Positions 17,857 to 27,243 are shown, counted from the first letter of the stretch. The stretch: DNA of 35,916 nucleotides from an uncultured Alistipes sp. (GCA_947178025.1 CAMWWU010000003.1:1-35916); one strand, 5' to 3'. Made by a program: numbers and translations. The notes: generated from the sequence alone by a model not told the origin.

Positions 17857-18757
17857 CTTCGTCGAGCATTTTCAGATAGCTTTCGTAGCGCGCCGGGGCG
17901 ATCGTCCCCTCGCGCACCGCACCGACCACGGCGCACCCCGGTTCGTGGGTGTGCGTGCAGTTGTAGAAGCGGCAGCCGGAGGCCGCGCGCATCATCTCCG
18001 GGAAGTAGTGCCACAGTTCGTCGCCCTCGATGTCGATCAGTCCGAACCCCTTGATGCCCGGCGTGTCGATCACCGCCCCGCCGCCGGCCAGGGGATACAT
18101 CGTCGAGAAGGTCGTCGTGTGGCGCCCCTTGCCGTGGCTCTCGGAGATCTCGCCCGTGCGGATGTCGAGCGACGGGTCGATGGCCCGCACGAGGGTCGAC
18201 TTCCCGACCCCCGAGTTGCCCGAGAGCAGCGTCGTGCCCCCCGCGAGCAGCTCGCGCACCCGATCGACGCCCGTTCCGTCGACCGCCGAGACCTCCAGCA
18301 CCTCGTAGCCGGCATCCTCGTAGATCCGGCGAAATTCGGCCACGGCCTCCGCATCCTGCAAATCGCATTTCGAGAGCAGGATCGTGACCGGCACCTTGTA
18401 GGCCTCGCACGTCACCAGAAAGCGGTCGACGAACTCCGTCGGCGTCTCAGGCGCCCGGAGGGTCGCCATCAGCAGCGCCCGATCGACGTTGGCAGCGATG
18501 ATGTGCGACTCTTTCGAGAGGTTCGAGGCGCGCCGGATCACGTAGTTGCGGCGCGGTGCGATATCCACGATCGCCCGGTCGCCCGCGGCGTCCGTCTCGC
18601 ACACCACCCGGTCGCCCACGACCACCGGATTGGTCGAACGCACGCCCCGCAGCCGCAGCCGTCCCCGGATGCGGCATTGCGAACGCACGCCGTCGTGCAA
18701 CACCTCGTACCAGCTTCCGGTGGCCCGGACCACCACCCCTTCGAATCGTTCCGTCAT
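17837..18757 (-). CDS. rsgA: Ribosome small-subunit-dependent GTPase A
   Basis: OB-fold N-terminus, circularly permuted GTPase: LLSKCDL, SGNSGVGKSTLVRAI, GRHTTTFSTMYPL, DTPGIKGFG, zinc-finger region CRFYNCTHTHEPGCAV. Confidence 0.93.
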   Translation of the reverse strand: MTERFEGVVVRATGSWYEVLHDGVRSQCRIRGRLRLRGVRSTNPVVVGDRVVCETDAAGDRAIVDIAPRRNYVIRRASNLSKESHIIAANVDRALLMATLRAPETPTEFVDRFLVTCEAYKVPVTILLSKCDLQDAEAVAEFRRIYEDAGYEVLEVSAVDGTGVDRVRELLAGGTTLLSGNSGVGKSTLVRAIDPSLDIRTGEISESHGKGRHTTTFSTMYPLAGGGAVIDTPGIKGFGLIDIEGDELWHYFPEMMRAASGCRFYNCTHTHEPGCAVVGAVREGTIAPARYESYLKMLDEDDKYRK

Positions 18758-18760
18758 CGG

Positions 18761-19270
18761 TCAGTCGTTTTGCGGCTCCCGCGCGGCGGACACCTGTTCG
18801 CCGGCCCACGCCAGAAAAGGGAAAAGCGCATCCGCGGCCCGCAGGACGGGGCGATAGGTCACGGACGACTCGACGGTCTGCGGCCCCACGAGCGCATAGT
18901 CCTCGTTGAGGCGGTCGAACGCCGAGAAGAGCAGGCAGAGCAGCAGCAGCGTCTTGACCGCCGCGACCGCGATGCCCAGCAGGATGTCGGCGACGCCGAA
19001 TCCCACGATGCGGAAGAGCTTGCGGATCAGACGCGACAGCACGGCGACGACCACCAGCACGACGACCAGCACCGCGACGAAACCGCCCGGCGCCGCGACC
19101 TGCTCGTCGAGGCCGAGCCGCGCACCGACGGCCGCCCCCCAGCGCACGGCGCACCAGACGGCTGCGAAGAGCCCCGCCAGGCCGCACGCCTGCACGACGA
19201 ATCCCTGCCGCCAGCCATTCCAGACGGCGACGAGCAGGGCCAGTGCGGTTATCAGATCGATCCAGTTCAT
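18761..19270 (-). CDS. cvpA: CvpA family membrane protein
   Basis: MNWIDLITALALLVAVWNGWRQGFVVQACGLAGLFAAVW, four hydrophobic segments, FRIVGFGVADILLG. Confidence 0.8.
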   Translation of the reverse strand: MNWIDLITALALLVAVWNGWRQGFVVQACGLAGLFAAVWCAVRWGAAVGARLGLDEQVAAPGGFVAVLVVVLVVVAVLSRLIRKLFRIVGFGVADILLGIAVAAVKTLLLLCLLFSAFDRLNEDYALVGPQTVESSVTYRPVLRAADALFPFLAWAGEQVSAAREPQND

Positions 19271-19382
19271 TCCGTGCGTAAAGGTACGAAAAAAGGGCGA
19301 ACGCGCCAAATCCGCACCTCGGAACGGAGTTTGCTGCCGGCCTCCTGCGGGGTGCGGCAGCGGGCGCCGAAAAAAAAAGGAA

Positions 19383-19413
19383 TTGCATATCCCCGCCGAT
19401 TTTCGTAAATTTG
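19383..19413 (+). promoter_or_regulatory. Bacteroidota promoter TTG-N20-TAAATTTG upstream of the GH2 gene
   Basis: TTG at 19383-19385, TAAATTTG at 19406-19413; start codon at 19497. Confidence 0.6.
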
Positions 19414-19496
19414 TACCCGTGATCGTGCCGCCGCGCCCGGGAAACGCCGGCGCAGGCCGACAGCACGATCCCCGCACCGAACAGACGACAACGACT

Positions 19497-21530
19497 ATGA
19501 AACGATTCATCACGCTGCTGCTGACGCTCCTGCTCGCCGCCGAGGCCGGAGCCCGCGAAATATTCCCTCTGAACGAGGGGTGGCGCTTCTTCTTCAAGTC
19601 GGAGAACAGCTCCGACAACGCCCGCCACGTCACGCTGCCCCACAGCTGGAACACCGACCCGACGACCGAAGGCAACTTCCTCGAAACCACGGGCAACTAC
19701 CTCAATACGATCTACATCCCGGCCGAGTGGAAGGAGCAGCGGCTCTTCGTGAAGTTCTACGGCGCCCAGAGCGTCGCCGACCTCTTCGTCAACGGACGCC
19801 ACACGGGGACGCACCGCGGCGGCGCCACGGCCTTCGTCTTCGAAATCACCGACAAGGTGCGTTTCGGCGCCGACAACACGCTGCTGATGACCGTCAGCAA
19901 CGCCGCCACGGGCGACGTACTCCCCACTTCGACCGACATGAACCGCTACGGGGGCCTCTATCGCGAGGCGGAGCTCATCCTCACCGACCGGACCGCCGTA
20001 TCGCCCCTCTACCTCGGCACGGAGGGAGTGCTGATCCGCCCCCACGCCGTGACGGCCGCCCGGGCCGAGGGCGAAGCCGAAATCCACCTCACCTCCCGCA
20101 GCGGCAACGCCTGCACGGTGACGCTCGACATCGCGGCGCCCGACGGCCGGAAGGTCTTCACCCGCCGGCTGCGGGTACGCCCCGACGACAAACCCGTCGT
20201 CATTCCCTTCTCGGTCGACAAACCCGCGCTGTGGAGCCCCTCGACCCCCGCGCTGCACACGGTCACCGTGTCGCTGGGCGAGGACGAGGCCGCCCCGACG
20301 GATCGCGTGACGGTCCGCACGGGCTTCCGCACGATCGTCGTCGACACGCAGAACGGCATGCGGATCAACGGCGGACACATCGGCATCCGGGGTGTCACGC
20401 TCTACCACGACAACGCCACGTCGGGAGGCACGCCCACGGCACAGGATATCGACGAGGATCTGCAACAGATCGCCGACCTGGGGGCCAACGCCCTGCGATC
20501 GGCCGTGATGCCGCACAGCCGCTACCTCTACGACCGCTGCGACGAGCGGGGGCTGCTGGTCTGGATCGACATCCCGCTCCACCGCGTCTTCCTGAGCGAC
20601 ATCGCCTACTACGCGACGCCGGCTTTCGAGCAGAACGGCATGGATCAGCTGCGCGAGATCGTCGCCCAGCACCTCAACCACCCGTCGGTGGCGATGTGGG
20701 GCATCTTTTCGCGGCTCTGGACCCGGGGCGACGACCCCACGGGCTTCATCCGCCGGCTCAACGACGCAGCGCATGCGCTCGACCCGTCGCGCCCCACGGT
20801 GGCATGCAGCGATCAGAACGGCGACATCAACTTCGTGACGGATCTGGTGGTCTGGCAGCAGAACGTGGGCTGGGAGCGCGGTTCGACCGACGACGTGGCG
20901 CTCTGGCGCGACCGGCTGCGTCAGAACTGGTCGCACCTCCGCTCCGGCGTGGCCTACGGCGGCAACGGCATCCCCGGCCACACGTGCTACACGGCACAGA
21001 ACGAGCCCCGCTCCAACTGGCTGCCCGAGGAGCGGCAGACCCGCTTCCACGAGGAGTACGCCCGCAACCTGCAAAACGACTCGCTCTTCTGGGGCGTCTG
21101 GATCAACAACATGTTCGATTACGGTTCGGCGCGCCGTCCCTACGGCCTGAACTGCGAGGGGTTGGTCTCCCTCGACCGCCGCACGCGCAAGGACGCCTAC
21201 TACCTCTACCGGGCGCTGTGGAACGACGCCTCGCCGACGCTCCGTCTGGCCGAGAAGCGCCGCCAGCTGCGCGACGGCGAACGGCAGGCATTCCGCATCT
21301 ATTCGTCGGCCGGCGAACCGCTGCTGCTCGTAGGGGCCGACACGGTAGCCGTAACGGAGTACGCCGCCTGCCAATACCGGTCGGACACGGTGACCCTTCA
21401 GGGACGCGTCGAGGTACGCGTATCGGCCGGAGCACTGCGCGACAGCGTCACTTTGCTGGTAGGCAATATCCTAAGACAGAAGCAGAAGCCGGTCCTTCGG
21501 CGAACAGCAGATCGGCAAACGATAAATTAG
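19497..21530 (+). CDS. Glycoside hydrolase family 2-like protein, predicted secreted; catalytic residues apparently absent
   Basis: Signal MKRFITLLLTLLLAAEAGA; GH2 landmarks FPLNEGWRFF, VTLPHSWNTDP, YGGLYREAELI, IRGVTLYHDN, PHSRYLYDRCDERGLLVWIDIPL, NHPSVAMWGIF, WGVWINNMFDYGS, KDAYYLYRALWN. Confidence 0.87.
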   Translation: MKRFITLLLTLLLAAEAGAREIFPLNEGWRFFFKSENSSDNARHVTLPHSWNTDPTTEGNFLETTGNYLNTIYIPAEWKEQRLFVKFYGAQSVADLFVNGRHTGTHRGGATAFVFEITDKVRFGADNTLLMTVSNAATGDVLPTSTDMNRYGGLYREAELILTDRTAVSPLYLGTEGVLIRPHAVTAARAEGEAEIHLTSRSGNACTVTLDIAAPDGRKVFTRRLRVRPDDKPVVIPFSVDKPALWSPSTPALHTVTVSLGEDEAAPTDRVTVRTGFRTIVVDTQNGMRINGGHIGIRGVTLYHDNATSGGTPTAQDIDEDLQQIADLGANALRSAVMPHSRYLYDRCDERGLLVWIDIPLHRVFLSDIAYYATPAFEQNGMDQLREIVAQHLNHPSVAMWGIFSRLWTRGDDPTGFIRRLNDAAHALDPSRPTVACSDQNGDINFVTDLVVWQQNVGWERGSTDDVALWRDRLRQNWSHLRSGVAYGGNGIPGHTCYTAQNEPRSNWLPEERQTRFHEEYARNLQNDSLFWGVWINNMFDYGSARRPYGLNCEGLVSLDRRTRKDAYYLYRALWNDASPTLRLAEKRRQLRDGERQAFRIYSSAGEPLLLVGADTVAVTEYAACQYRSDTVTLQGRVEVRVSAGALRDSVTLLVGNILRQKQKPVLRRTADRQTIN

Positions 21531-22053
21531 GAGCGAAAGGCAGGCGGTCCGAGAAGACCTGCACATAGGGTTCGGCGACGAAAGCCGAACCCTTTTTTCG
21601 TTTGGGGCGCAGATCCAGATCGTCGGGCCCCGCCTCGACGTAGCGCTCGCTCACGGGCGGCAGCGTCAGCCCCGCCTGCGCGCAGAGCATCCGGGCCAGC
21701 TCCAGATCGTAGTCGGCCAGGAACTCCCATTCGCGGCGGTAGAAAGGCTCGAAGAGCGGGGCGTAGTGCTCGAAATAGGGCGACCCTTTATACGAGGCGA
21801 CCAGCGCCCCCCAGTGCTGATGCTGCCAACGCTTCGAATAGTCGATGCGCACCGACCGCATCGGCGTGTGCGGCCGGTCGGCATGGCAGACATGCACCGA
21901 AAGGTCCATCACGCCGTCCGAGGCGAGGATGCGCGCCCGGTTGCGCTCCGAGCGCTTGACGAAGTGCTCGCCCGCGTCGATGATGCAGTCGCCGCGCCGC
22001 ACGTGGGCGAACCACTCCACCGAAGGGAGGTAGGCCAAAGGGAGGATCGTCAT
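21448..22053 (-). CDS. WbqC-like family protein
   Basis: PLAYLPSVEWFAHVRRGDCIIDAGEHFVKRSERNRARILASDGVMDLSVHV, KRWQHQHWGALVASYKGSPYFEHY, LSFADLLFAEGP. Confidence 0.78.
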   Translation of the reverse strand: MTILPLAYLPSVEWFAHVRRGDCIIDAGEHFVKRSERNRARILASDGVMDLSVHVCHADRPHTPMRSVRIDYSKRWQHQHWGALVASYKGSPYFEHYAPLFEPFYRREWEFLADYDLELARMLCAQAGLTLPPVSERYVEAGPDDLDLRPKRKKGSAFVAEPYVQVFSDRLPFAPNLSFADLLFAEGPASASVLGYCLPAK

Positions 22054-22075
22054 GGAAAGGCGAGGTAATTACGGT

Positions 22076-23563
22076 TTATTGATTATCGTGCCAGTCCCCG
22101 TTCTCGCGGATCAGCTCGACGAGCCGGTCGAGCGCCTCCTCCTGCGGAATGTTGCGCGCGACGACCTCGCGGCCCTTGTAGAGCGTGATGCGCCCCGGCG
22201 CCGCGCCGACGTAGCCGTAGTCGGCATCGGCCATCTCGCCCGGACCGTTGACGATGCACCCCATGACCCCGATACGCAGGTTCTTCAGATGCGACGTGCG
22301 GGCCTTGATCGCCGCCAGGGTCCCCTCCAGGTCGTAGAGCGTGCGGCCGCACGAAGGGCAGGCGATGTATTCGGTATGCGAGAAACGCACGCGGGCCGCC
22401 TGAAGGATCATCAGCTCGATCTCGCGCAGCTGCGCCTCGCCGACACCCGGCGCCTCGATCCGCAGGCCGTCGGCCAGGCCGTCGAGCAGCAGCGGCCCCA
22501 GGTCGGCGGCGGCCTTCACGGCCAGCCGCTCCGGATCGCTCTCGTCGTAGCGGCGCGTCACCACGACGGGACGATCCGCCGGCTCCAGGTCGAGGATCGC
22601 GGCCCGCAGCTCGGCCGTCGGATTGCCCGACACGGCTTCGAGCACGAGAAAACCGTCGCACGGTTCGTCGCGGACGACGGGTACGGTCACGTGCGAGCGC
22701 CGCCGGTAGACGGTCGGCGAATAGCGTTCGGGGTGCGCCACGGGGAAGCGGCCCGGACGTTCGCGGAAGTGGTCCGCGAGGAGCTGCGCCACGGGGATCT
22801 CGTGCTCCGGAGCCTCGGTGAGCGACACGCGGATCGTGTCGCCGATGCCATCGGCCAGCAAGGCCCCGATCCCCACGGCGCTCTTGATGCGCCCTTCGAG
22901 GCCGTTTCCGGCCTCCGTAACCCCCAGGTGGATCGGATAGCGCATTCCCTCGGCCTCCATCGCCTCGACCAGCAGCCGGTAAGCGGCGACCATCACGCGC
23001 GTATTGCTCGACTTCATCGACACGACGACCTGATCGAAATCGAGCCGCCGGCAGACGCGCAGGAACTCCATCGCCGAGACGACCATCCCCTCGGGCGTGT
23101 CGCCGTACTCGTCGAACACCCGCTTGGCCAGCGAGCCGTGGTTGACGCCGATGCGCAGGGCGACGCCCCGCTCGCGGCACTGCTCGACGAGCGCCTCGAA
23201 CTCCCCGCGGTCGGTGCGGTAATTGCCCGGGTTGATGCGCACCTTGTCGACATACCGCGCAGCGATCGCGGCGATCTCCGGCACGAAGTGGATGTCGGCG
23301 ACCACGGCCGTATCGAAGCCGTCGGCCCGCAGTTCGCGGACGATATTCGCCAGATTCTCGCCCTCGCGGCGCCCCTGCGCCGTGAGGCGGACGATCTTGC
23401 CGCCGGCACGGTCGATGCGTTCGATCTGCGCCACGCTGGCCGCCGTATCGCCCGTATCGGTATTGGTCATCGACTGCACGGCCACGGGATGCGAGCCGCC
23501 GATCGTCGTCCGCCCGATCCGCACCTCGCAGGTCGGCCGGCGTCTGTATTCCGAAAGATTCAT
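22076..23563 (-). CDS. ispG: 4-hydroxy-3-methylbut-2-enyl diphosphate synthase
   Basis: VQSMTNTDTGDTAASVAQI, VADIHF, KVRINPGN, RIGVNHGSL, HLGVTEAG, GIGDTIRVSLT, IACPSCGRTLYDLEGTL, GVMGCIVNGPGEMADADYGYVG. Confidence 0.95.
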   Translation of the reverse strand: MNLSEYRRRPTCEVRIGRTTIGGSHPVAVQSMTNTDTGDTAASVAQIERIDRAGGKIVRLTAQGRREGENLANIVRELRADGFDTAVVADIHFVPEIAAIAARYVDKVRINPGNYRTDRGEFEALVEQCRERGVALRIGVNHGSLAKRVFDEYGDTPEGMVVSAMEFLRVCRRLDFDQVVVSMKSSNTRVMVAAYRLLVEAMEAEGMRYPIHLGVTEAGNGLEGRIKSAVGIGALLADGIGDTIRVSLTEAPEHEIPVAQLLADHFRERPGRFPVAHPERYSPTVYRRRSHVTVPVVRDEPCDGFLVLEAVSGNPTAELRAAILDLEPADRPVVVTRRYDESDPERLAVKAAADLGPLLLDGLADGLRIEAPGVGEAQLREIELMILQAARVRFSHTEYIACPSCGRTLYDLEGTLAAIKARTSHLKNLRIGVMGCIVNGPGEMADADYGYVGAAPGRITLYKGREVVARNIPQEEALDRLVELIRENGDWHDNQ

Positions 23564-23634
23564 GTAAAATCCCTATTAATTAAAATGCTCAAGTCAACGG
23601 GTCTCCGCCGCCCGCAGGCTGCGGCCCGCACGGC

Positions 23635-24951
23635 TCAGAGAGCCGCAGCACCGCCCCGCGTAAAGTCCGGCACGGCGACCGGAGCGCTGCCGTGCGCGAG
23701 CGACAGCTCCGTCAGGGAGCCGACGCACGACCACTCGGCCGCATCGTAGACATCCATGTCGAGCGGCAGGCCGTGCCGCAGGCAGTGGACGAGGCGGTAA
23801 TCCATAATGAAATTCATCCCGCCGCGCCGCTTGTCGACCTCGCGGGCCAGCTCCTCGATCCCCTCGACGAACGGATGGCGGTAACGCGCCGTCAGCTCCC
23901 GCACGAGGGGTTCGGGCAAGTATTCGTGGGGCTCCGCCCCGCCTCCGGGGAAGAGCTCCGCGAGCCGGTCGGCCGAAAAGGCGAAACCCTCGGCCGGGTA
24001 CTTCTCGGCGAAACCCTCGCTGCCGACCACCTGAAAACCGCGGCTGTACGGACGGGGCGTGACGACGTTGTGCTGCAACTCGACGGTGCGTCCGCGCTCG
24101 GTGCGCAGCAGCGTCGTGGTCTGATCGCCGTTGGCGAAGTGCTCCGCGGCAGCCCGCCGCCGGCCGTTGACCGACCGGGTATCCATCGCCACGAGGTAAT
24201 CGAGCCGGTCGCTGCGGTGGATGTCCAGCAGCCGGCACGCCGGTCCGAGGCCGTGCGTGGCGTAGAGGTCGCCCCGACGGGTGCGGTTGACCTCCAGCCG
24301 CCAATCCTCCCAGCTGTCGAGGCAGTGGACGTAGGCGCCCCCGACATGCAGCAGTTCGCCGAAGAGCCCCTCCTGCGCCATGCGCAGGGTCGTGAGTTCG
24401 AAGAAGTCGTAGATGCAGTTTTCGAGCATCATGCAGTGGCGCTGCGTCCGCTCGGCCGTGTCGACCAGCTGCCAGCACTCCTCCAGCGACATCGCCGCCG
24501 GAACCTCCACCGCCACGTGCCGCCCCTGCTCCATGGCATAGACGGCCATCGGCGCATGATGCTGCCACGGCGTGCAGATATATACCAGGTCGACATCCTC
24601 CCGACGGCACAGTGCGCGCCACCCCTCTTCGCCGGAATACCCCGCCGCATCGGGCTGCCCCGACTCGGCGAGCTGCCGCCGCACGGTCTCGACCCGTTCG
24701 GGGTCCAGATCGCACAGAGCCCGGATCTCCGCCCCCTCGATGCGGGCGAAGCGCTCCACGGCGACCGGGCCGCGCAGTCCGAGGCCGACGATCCCGATCC
24801 TCACGCACGGCATGGGGGCGGTCCGGAGCCGAAACACCGAGCGCTGCCCGGCGGCCCGGACCGGAGTGTCGAAAGCGAAACGCCCATCGGCATCGCGCCG
24901 GGCCCGCAGGGGCCCCGCCTCCTCGTCGCGACGATATTCGGAAAGATTCAT
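23635..24951 (-). CDS. Gfo/Idh/MocA-fold protein, GH109-like (NAD-dependent alpha-N-acetylgalactosaminidase family)
   Basis: VRIGIVGLGLRGPVAVERF Rossmann motif; VAVEVPAAMSLEECWQLVDTAERTQRHCMMLENCIYDFFELTTLRMAQEGLFGE, LYATHGLGPACRLLDIHRSDRLDYLVAM, PLDMDVYDAAEWSCVGSLTELSLAHGSAPVAVPDFTRG resemble GH109. Confidence 0.8.
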   Translation of the reverse strand: MNLSEYRRDEEAGPLRARRDADGRFAFDTPVRAAGQRSVFRLRTAPMPCVRIGIVGLGLRGPVAVERFARIEGAEIRALCDLDPERVETVRRQLAESGQPDAAGYSGEEGWRALCRREDVDLVYICTPWQHHAPMAVYAMEQGRHVAVEVPAAMSLEECWQLVDTAERTQRHCMMLENCIYDFFELTTLRMAQEGLFGELLHVGGAYVHCLDSWEDWRLEVNRTRRGDLYATHGLGPACRLLDIHRSDRLDYLVAMDTRSVNGRRRAAAEHFANGDQTTTLLRTERGRTVELQHNVVTPRPYSRGFQVVGSEGFAEKYPAEGFAFSADRLAELFPGGGAEPHEYLPEPLVRELTARYRHPFVEGIEELAREVDKRRGGMNFIMDYRLVHCLRHGLPLDMDVYDAAEWSCVGSLTELSLAHGSAPVAVPDFTRGGAAAL

Positions 24952-24984
24952 TGAAATTCGAATTTTACGACAAAAATAACCAAA

Positions 24985-25017
24985 TTTTGCGAATCCGGTA
25001 TTTTTCGCTAAATTTCG
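24985..25017 (+). promoter_or_regulatory. Candidate recG promoter TTTTG-N19-TAAATTTCG
   Basis: Spacing matches the Bacteroidota consensus; GTG start at 25087. Confidence 0.4.
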
Positions 25018-25086
25018 CAGCGATTGCACCGCTAACACACGACCCCCGAGGTCGCACCCGAAGCAAAGACACACTGAATCCGCACC

Positions 25087-27201
25087 GTGGAGAACTACCT
25101 GGACAACGACATCCAATTCGTCGCCGGCGTCGGCGAGGCGCGCGCCAAGGTGCTCGACCGCGAGCTGGGCATCCGGACCGTGGGCGATCTGCTGACCCAC
25201 TATCCGTTCCGCTACATCGACCGCACGCGCATCTACCCCGTCGCCGAGATCACCGAAGCCGCCGGGCTCTCCTACGTCCAGTTCCGCGCCCGCATCACGG
25301 GCATCGCCTACGCCGGCGAGGGACGCCGGCGCCGCTTCATGGCCTACGCGCAGGACGCCACGGGGCAGGCCGAACTGGTGTGGTTCCACAGCATCAAATG
25401 GATCGAAAAGCGCATCGAGGTCGGCCGCGAATACATCGTCTTCGGCCGCCCGGCCTTCTACCGCGGTGCGCTGCAAATGGCCCACCCCGAGCTGGAGAGC
25501 GTCGAGCAGGCCCTCTCGCGCAAGAGCGAAAGCGGCATGCAGGGGATCTACCCCTCGACCGAAAAGGTCTCGAACCTGCTCGGCGCCAAAGGGATGTATC
25601 AGATCGTCTGCAACGCCTGGGCGCAGGCCCGCGACCGCATCGCCGATCCGCTCCCCGAAGCCCTGCGCACGCAGTACGGACTCATGCCGCTGCGCGAAGC
25701 CTACCGCAACATCCACTTCCCGCAGTCACAGGAGGGGCTGCGGCAGGCGCAGTACCGGCTCAAGTTCGACGAGCTGCTGGGCATCCAGCTCAACATCCAG
25801 CAGCGGCGCACCGACCGCCTCGCGAAGAGCAACGGATTCCTCTTTCCGCGTGTCGGCGGCGTCTTCAACACCTTTTACAACGAAAAGCTCCCCTTCCCGC
25901 TCACGGGTGCCCAGAAGCGCGTGATCCGCGAGATCCGGCAGGACACCGTGACGGGCTATCAGATGAACCGCCTGCTGCAGGGCGACGTCGGCAGCGGCAA
26001 GACCCTCGTGGCGCTCATGTCGATGCTGCTGGCCGTGGACAACGGCTTCCAGGCCTGCATGATGGCCCCCACGGAGATCCTCGCGCGGCAGCACGTCGCG
26101 ACGATCCGCCGCATGCTCGACGGCATGCCGGTCCGCGTGGCCGTCCTCACGGGTTCGTCGAAGGCCCGCGAGCGCCGCGAAGCCCTCGAAGGGATCGCCT
26201 CGGGCGAGGTCGACATCCTGGTCGGCACCCACGCCCTGATCGAGGACCGCGTGCAGTTCGCCAACCTCGGCTTCGTGGTGATCGACGAGCAGCACCGCTT
26301 CGGCGTCGAGCAGCGCGCCCGGCTCTGGACCAAGAACGCGCAGCCGCCCCACATCCTCGTGATGACCGCCACGCCGATTCCCCGCACGCTGGCCATGACC
26401 CTCTACGGCGATCTGGACGTCTCGGTGATCGACGAACTGCCCCCGGGCCGCCGGCCCATCCGCACCGTCCACTACACCGATGCGGCGCGCATGCGGCTCT
26501 TCGGCTTCATGCGGCAGGAGATCGCCAAGGGGCGGCAGGTCTATGTCGTCTACCCGCTCATCCAGGAGTCCGAAGCGATGGACTACAAGGACCTGACCGA
26601 CGGCTACGAGGCCATCTCGCGCGACTTTCCGCTGCCGGAATACGTCACGACGATCTGCCACGGCAAGATGAAGCCCGCCGACAAGGAGGAGTCGATGCGT
26701 CAGTTCAAGTCGGGCGAGGCGCAGATCATGGTCGCCACGTCGGTGATCGAGGTGGGCGTCGACGTGCCGAACGCCACGGTGATGGTCATCGAGTCGGCCG
26801 AGCGCTTCGGCCTCTCGCAGCTCCACCAGCTGCGCGGACGCGTGGGTCGCGGCGGCGAACAGTCCTACTGCATCCTCATGTCGGGCGAGAAGCTCTCGAA
26901 GGAGTCGCGGGCCCGTCTGGCGGCGATGTGCGAGACGAACGACGGATTCCGGCTGGCGGAACTCGACCTCAAGCTGCGCGGCTCCGGCGACATCAACGGC
27001 ACGCTCCAGAGCGGCATGGCATTCGATTTGAAGATCGCCAATCCGACGCTCGACACCCAGATTCTCGCCGTCACGCGCGAAGCCGCAACCGCCCTGCTCG
27101 CCGCCGATCCGGCCCTCGCCGCCCCCGAACACCGGGGGCTCGACCGGCTCCGGAGACGCTATTCGGGACGCGACGAGATCGATTTCTCCCGCATTTCATA
27201 A
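25087..27201 (+). CDS. recG: ATP-dependent DNA helicase RecG (GTG start)
   Basis: Wedge domain plus GDVGSGKTLVAL, MAPTEILARQH, LTGSSKARER, VVIDEQHRFGVEQR, TATPIPRTLAMTLYGDLDVSVIDELPPGR, QLRGRVGRGGEQSYCIL. Confidence 0.95.
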   Translation: MENYLDNDIQFVAGVGEARAKVLDRELGIRTVGDLLTHYPFRYIDRTRIYPVAEITEAAGLSYVQFRARITGIAYAGEGRRRRFMAYAQDATGQAELVWFHSIKWIEKRIEVGREYIVFGRPAFYRGALQMAHPELESVEQALSRKSESGMQGIYPSTEKVSNLLGAKGMYQIVCNAWAQARDRIADPLPEALRTQYGLMPLREAYRNIHFPQSQEGLRQAQYRLKFDELLGIQLNIQQRRTDRLAKSNGFLFPRVGGVFNTFYNEKLPFPLTGAQKRVIREIRQDTVTGYQMNRLLQGDVGSGKTLVALMSMLLAVDNGFQACMMAPTEILARQHVATIRRMLDGMPVRVAVLTGSSKARERREALEGIASGEVDILVGTHALIEDRVQFANLGFVVIDEQHRFGVEQRARLWTKNAQPPHILVMTATPIPRTLAMTLYGDLDVSVIDELPPGRRPIRTVHYTDAARMRLFGFMRQEIAKGRQVYVVYPLIQESEAMDYKDLTDGYEAISRDFPLPEYVTTICHGKMKPADKEESMRQFKSGEAQIMVATSVIEVGVDVPNATVMVIESAERFGLSQLHQLRGRVGRGGEQSYCILMSGEKLSKESRARLAAMCETNDGFRLAELDLKLRGSGDINGTLQSGMAFDLKIANPTLDTQILAVTREAATALLAADPALAAPEHRGLDRLRRRYSGRDEIDFSRIS

Positions 27202-27243
27202 CATCCGCCCGCTTTTGTACGTTATCTCAGAAAACACCGACCG

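Noticed and set aside
18447-21374. 975-aa minus-strand ORF opposite GH2 and across cvpA/rsgA
   Set aside because: Overlaps three well-supported genes in other frames; low-complexity Val/Gly/Arg composition.
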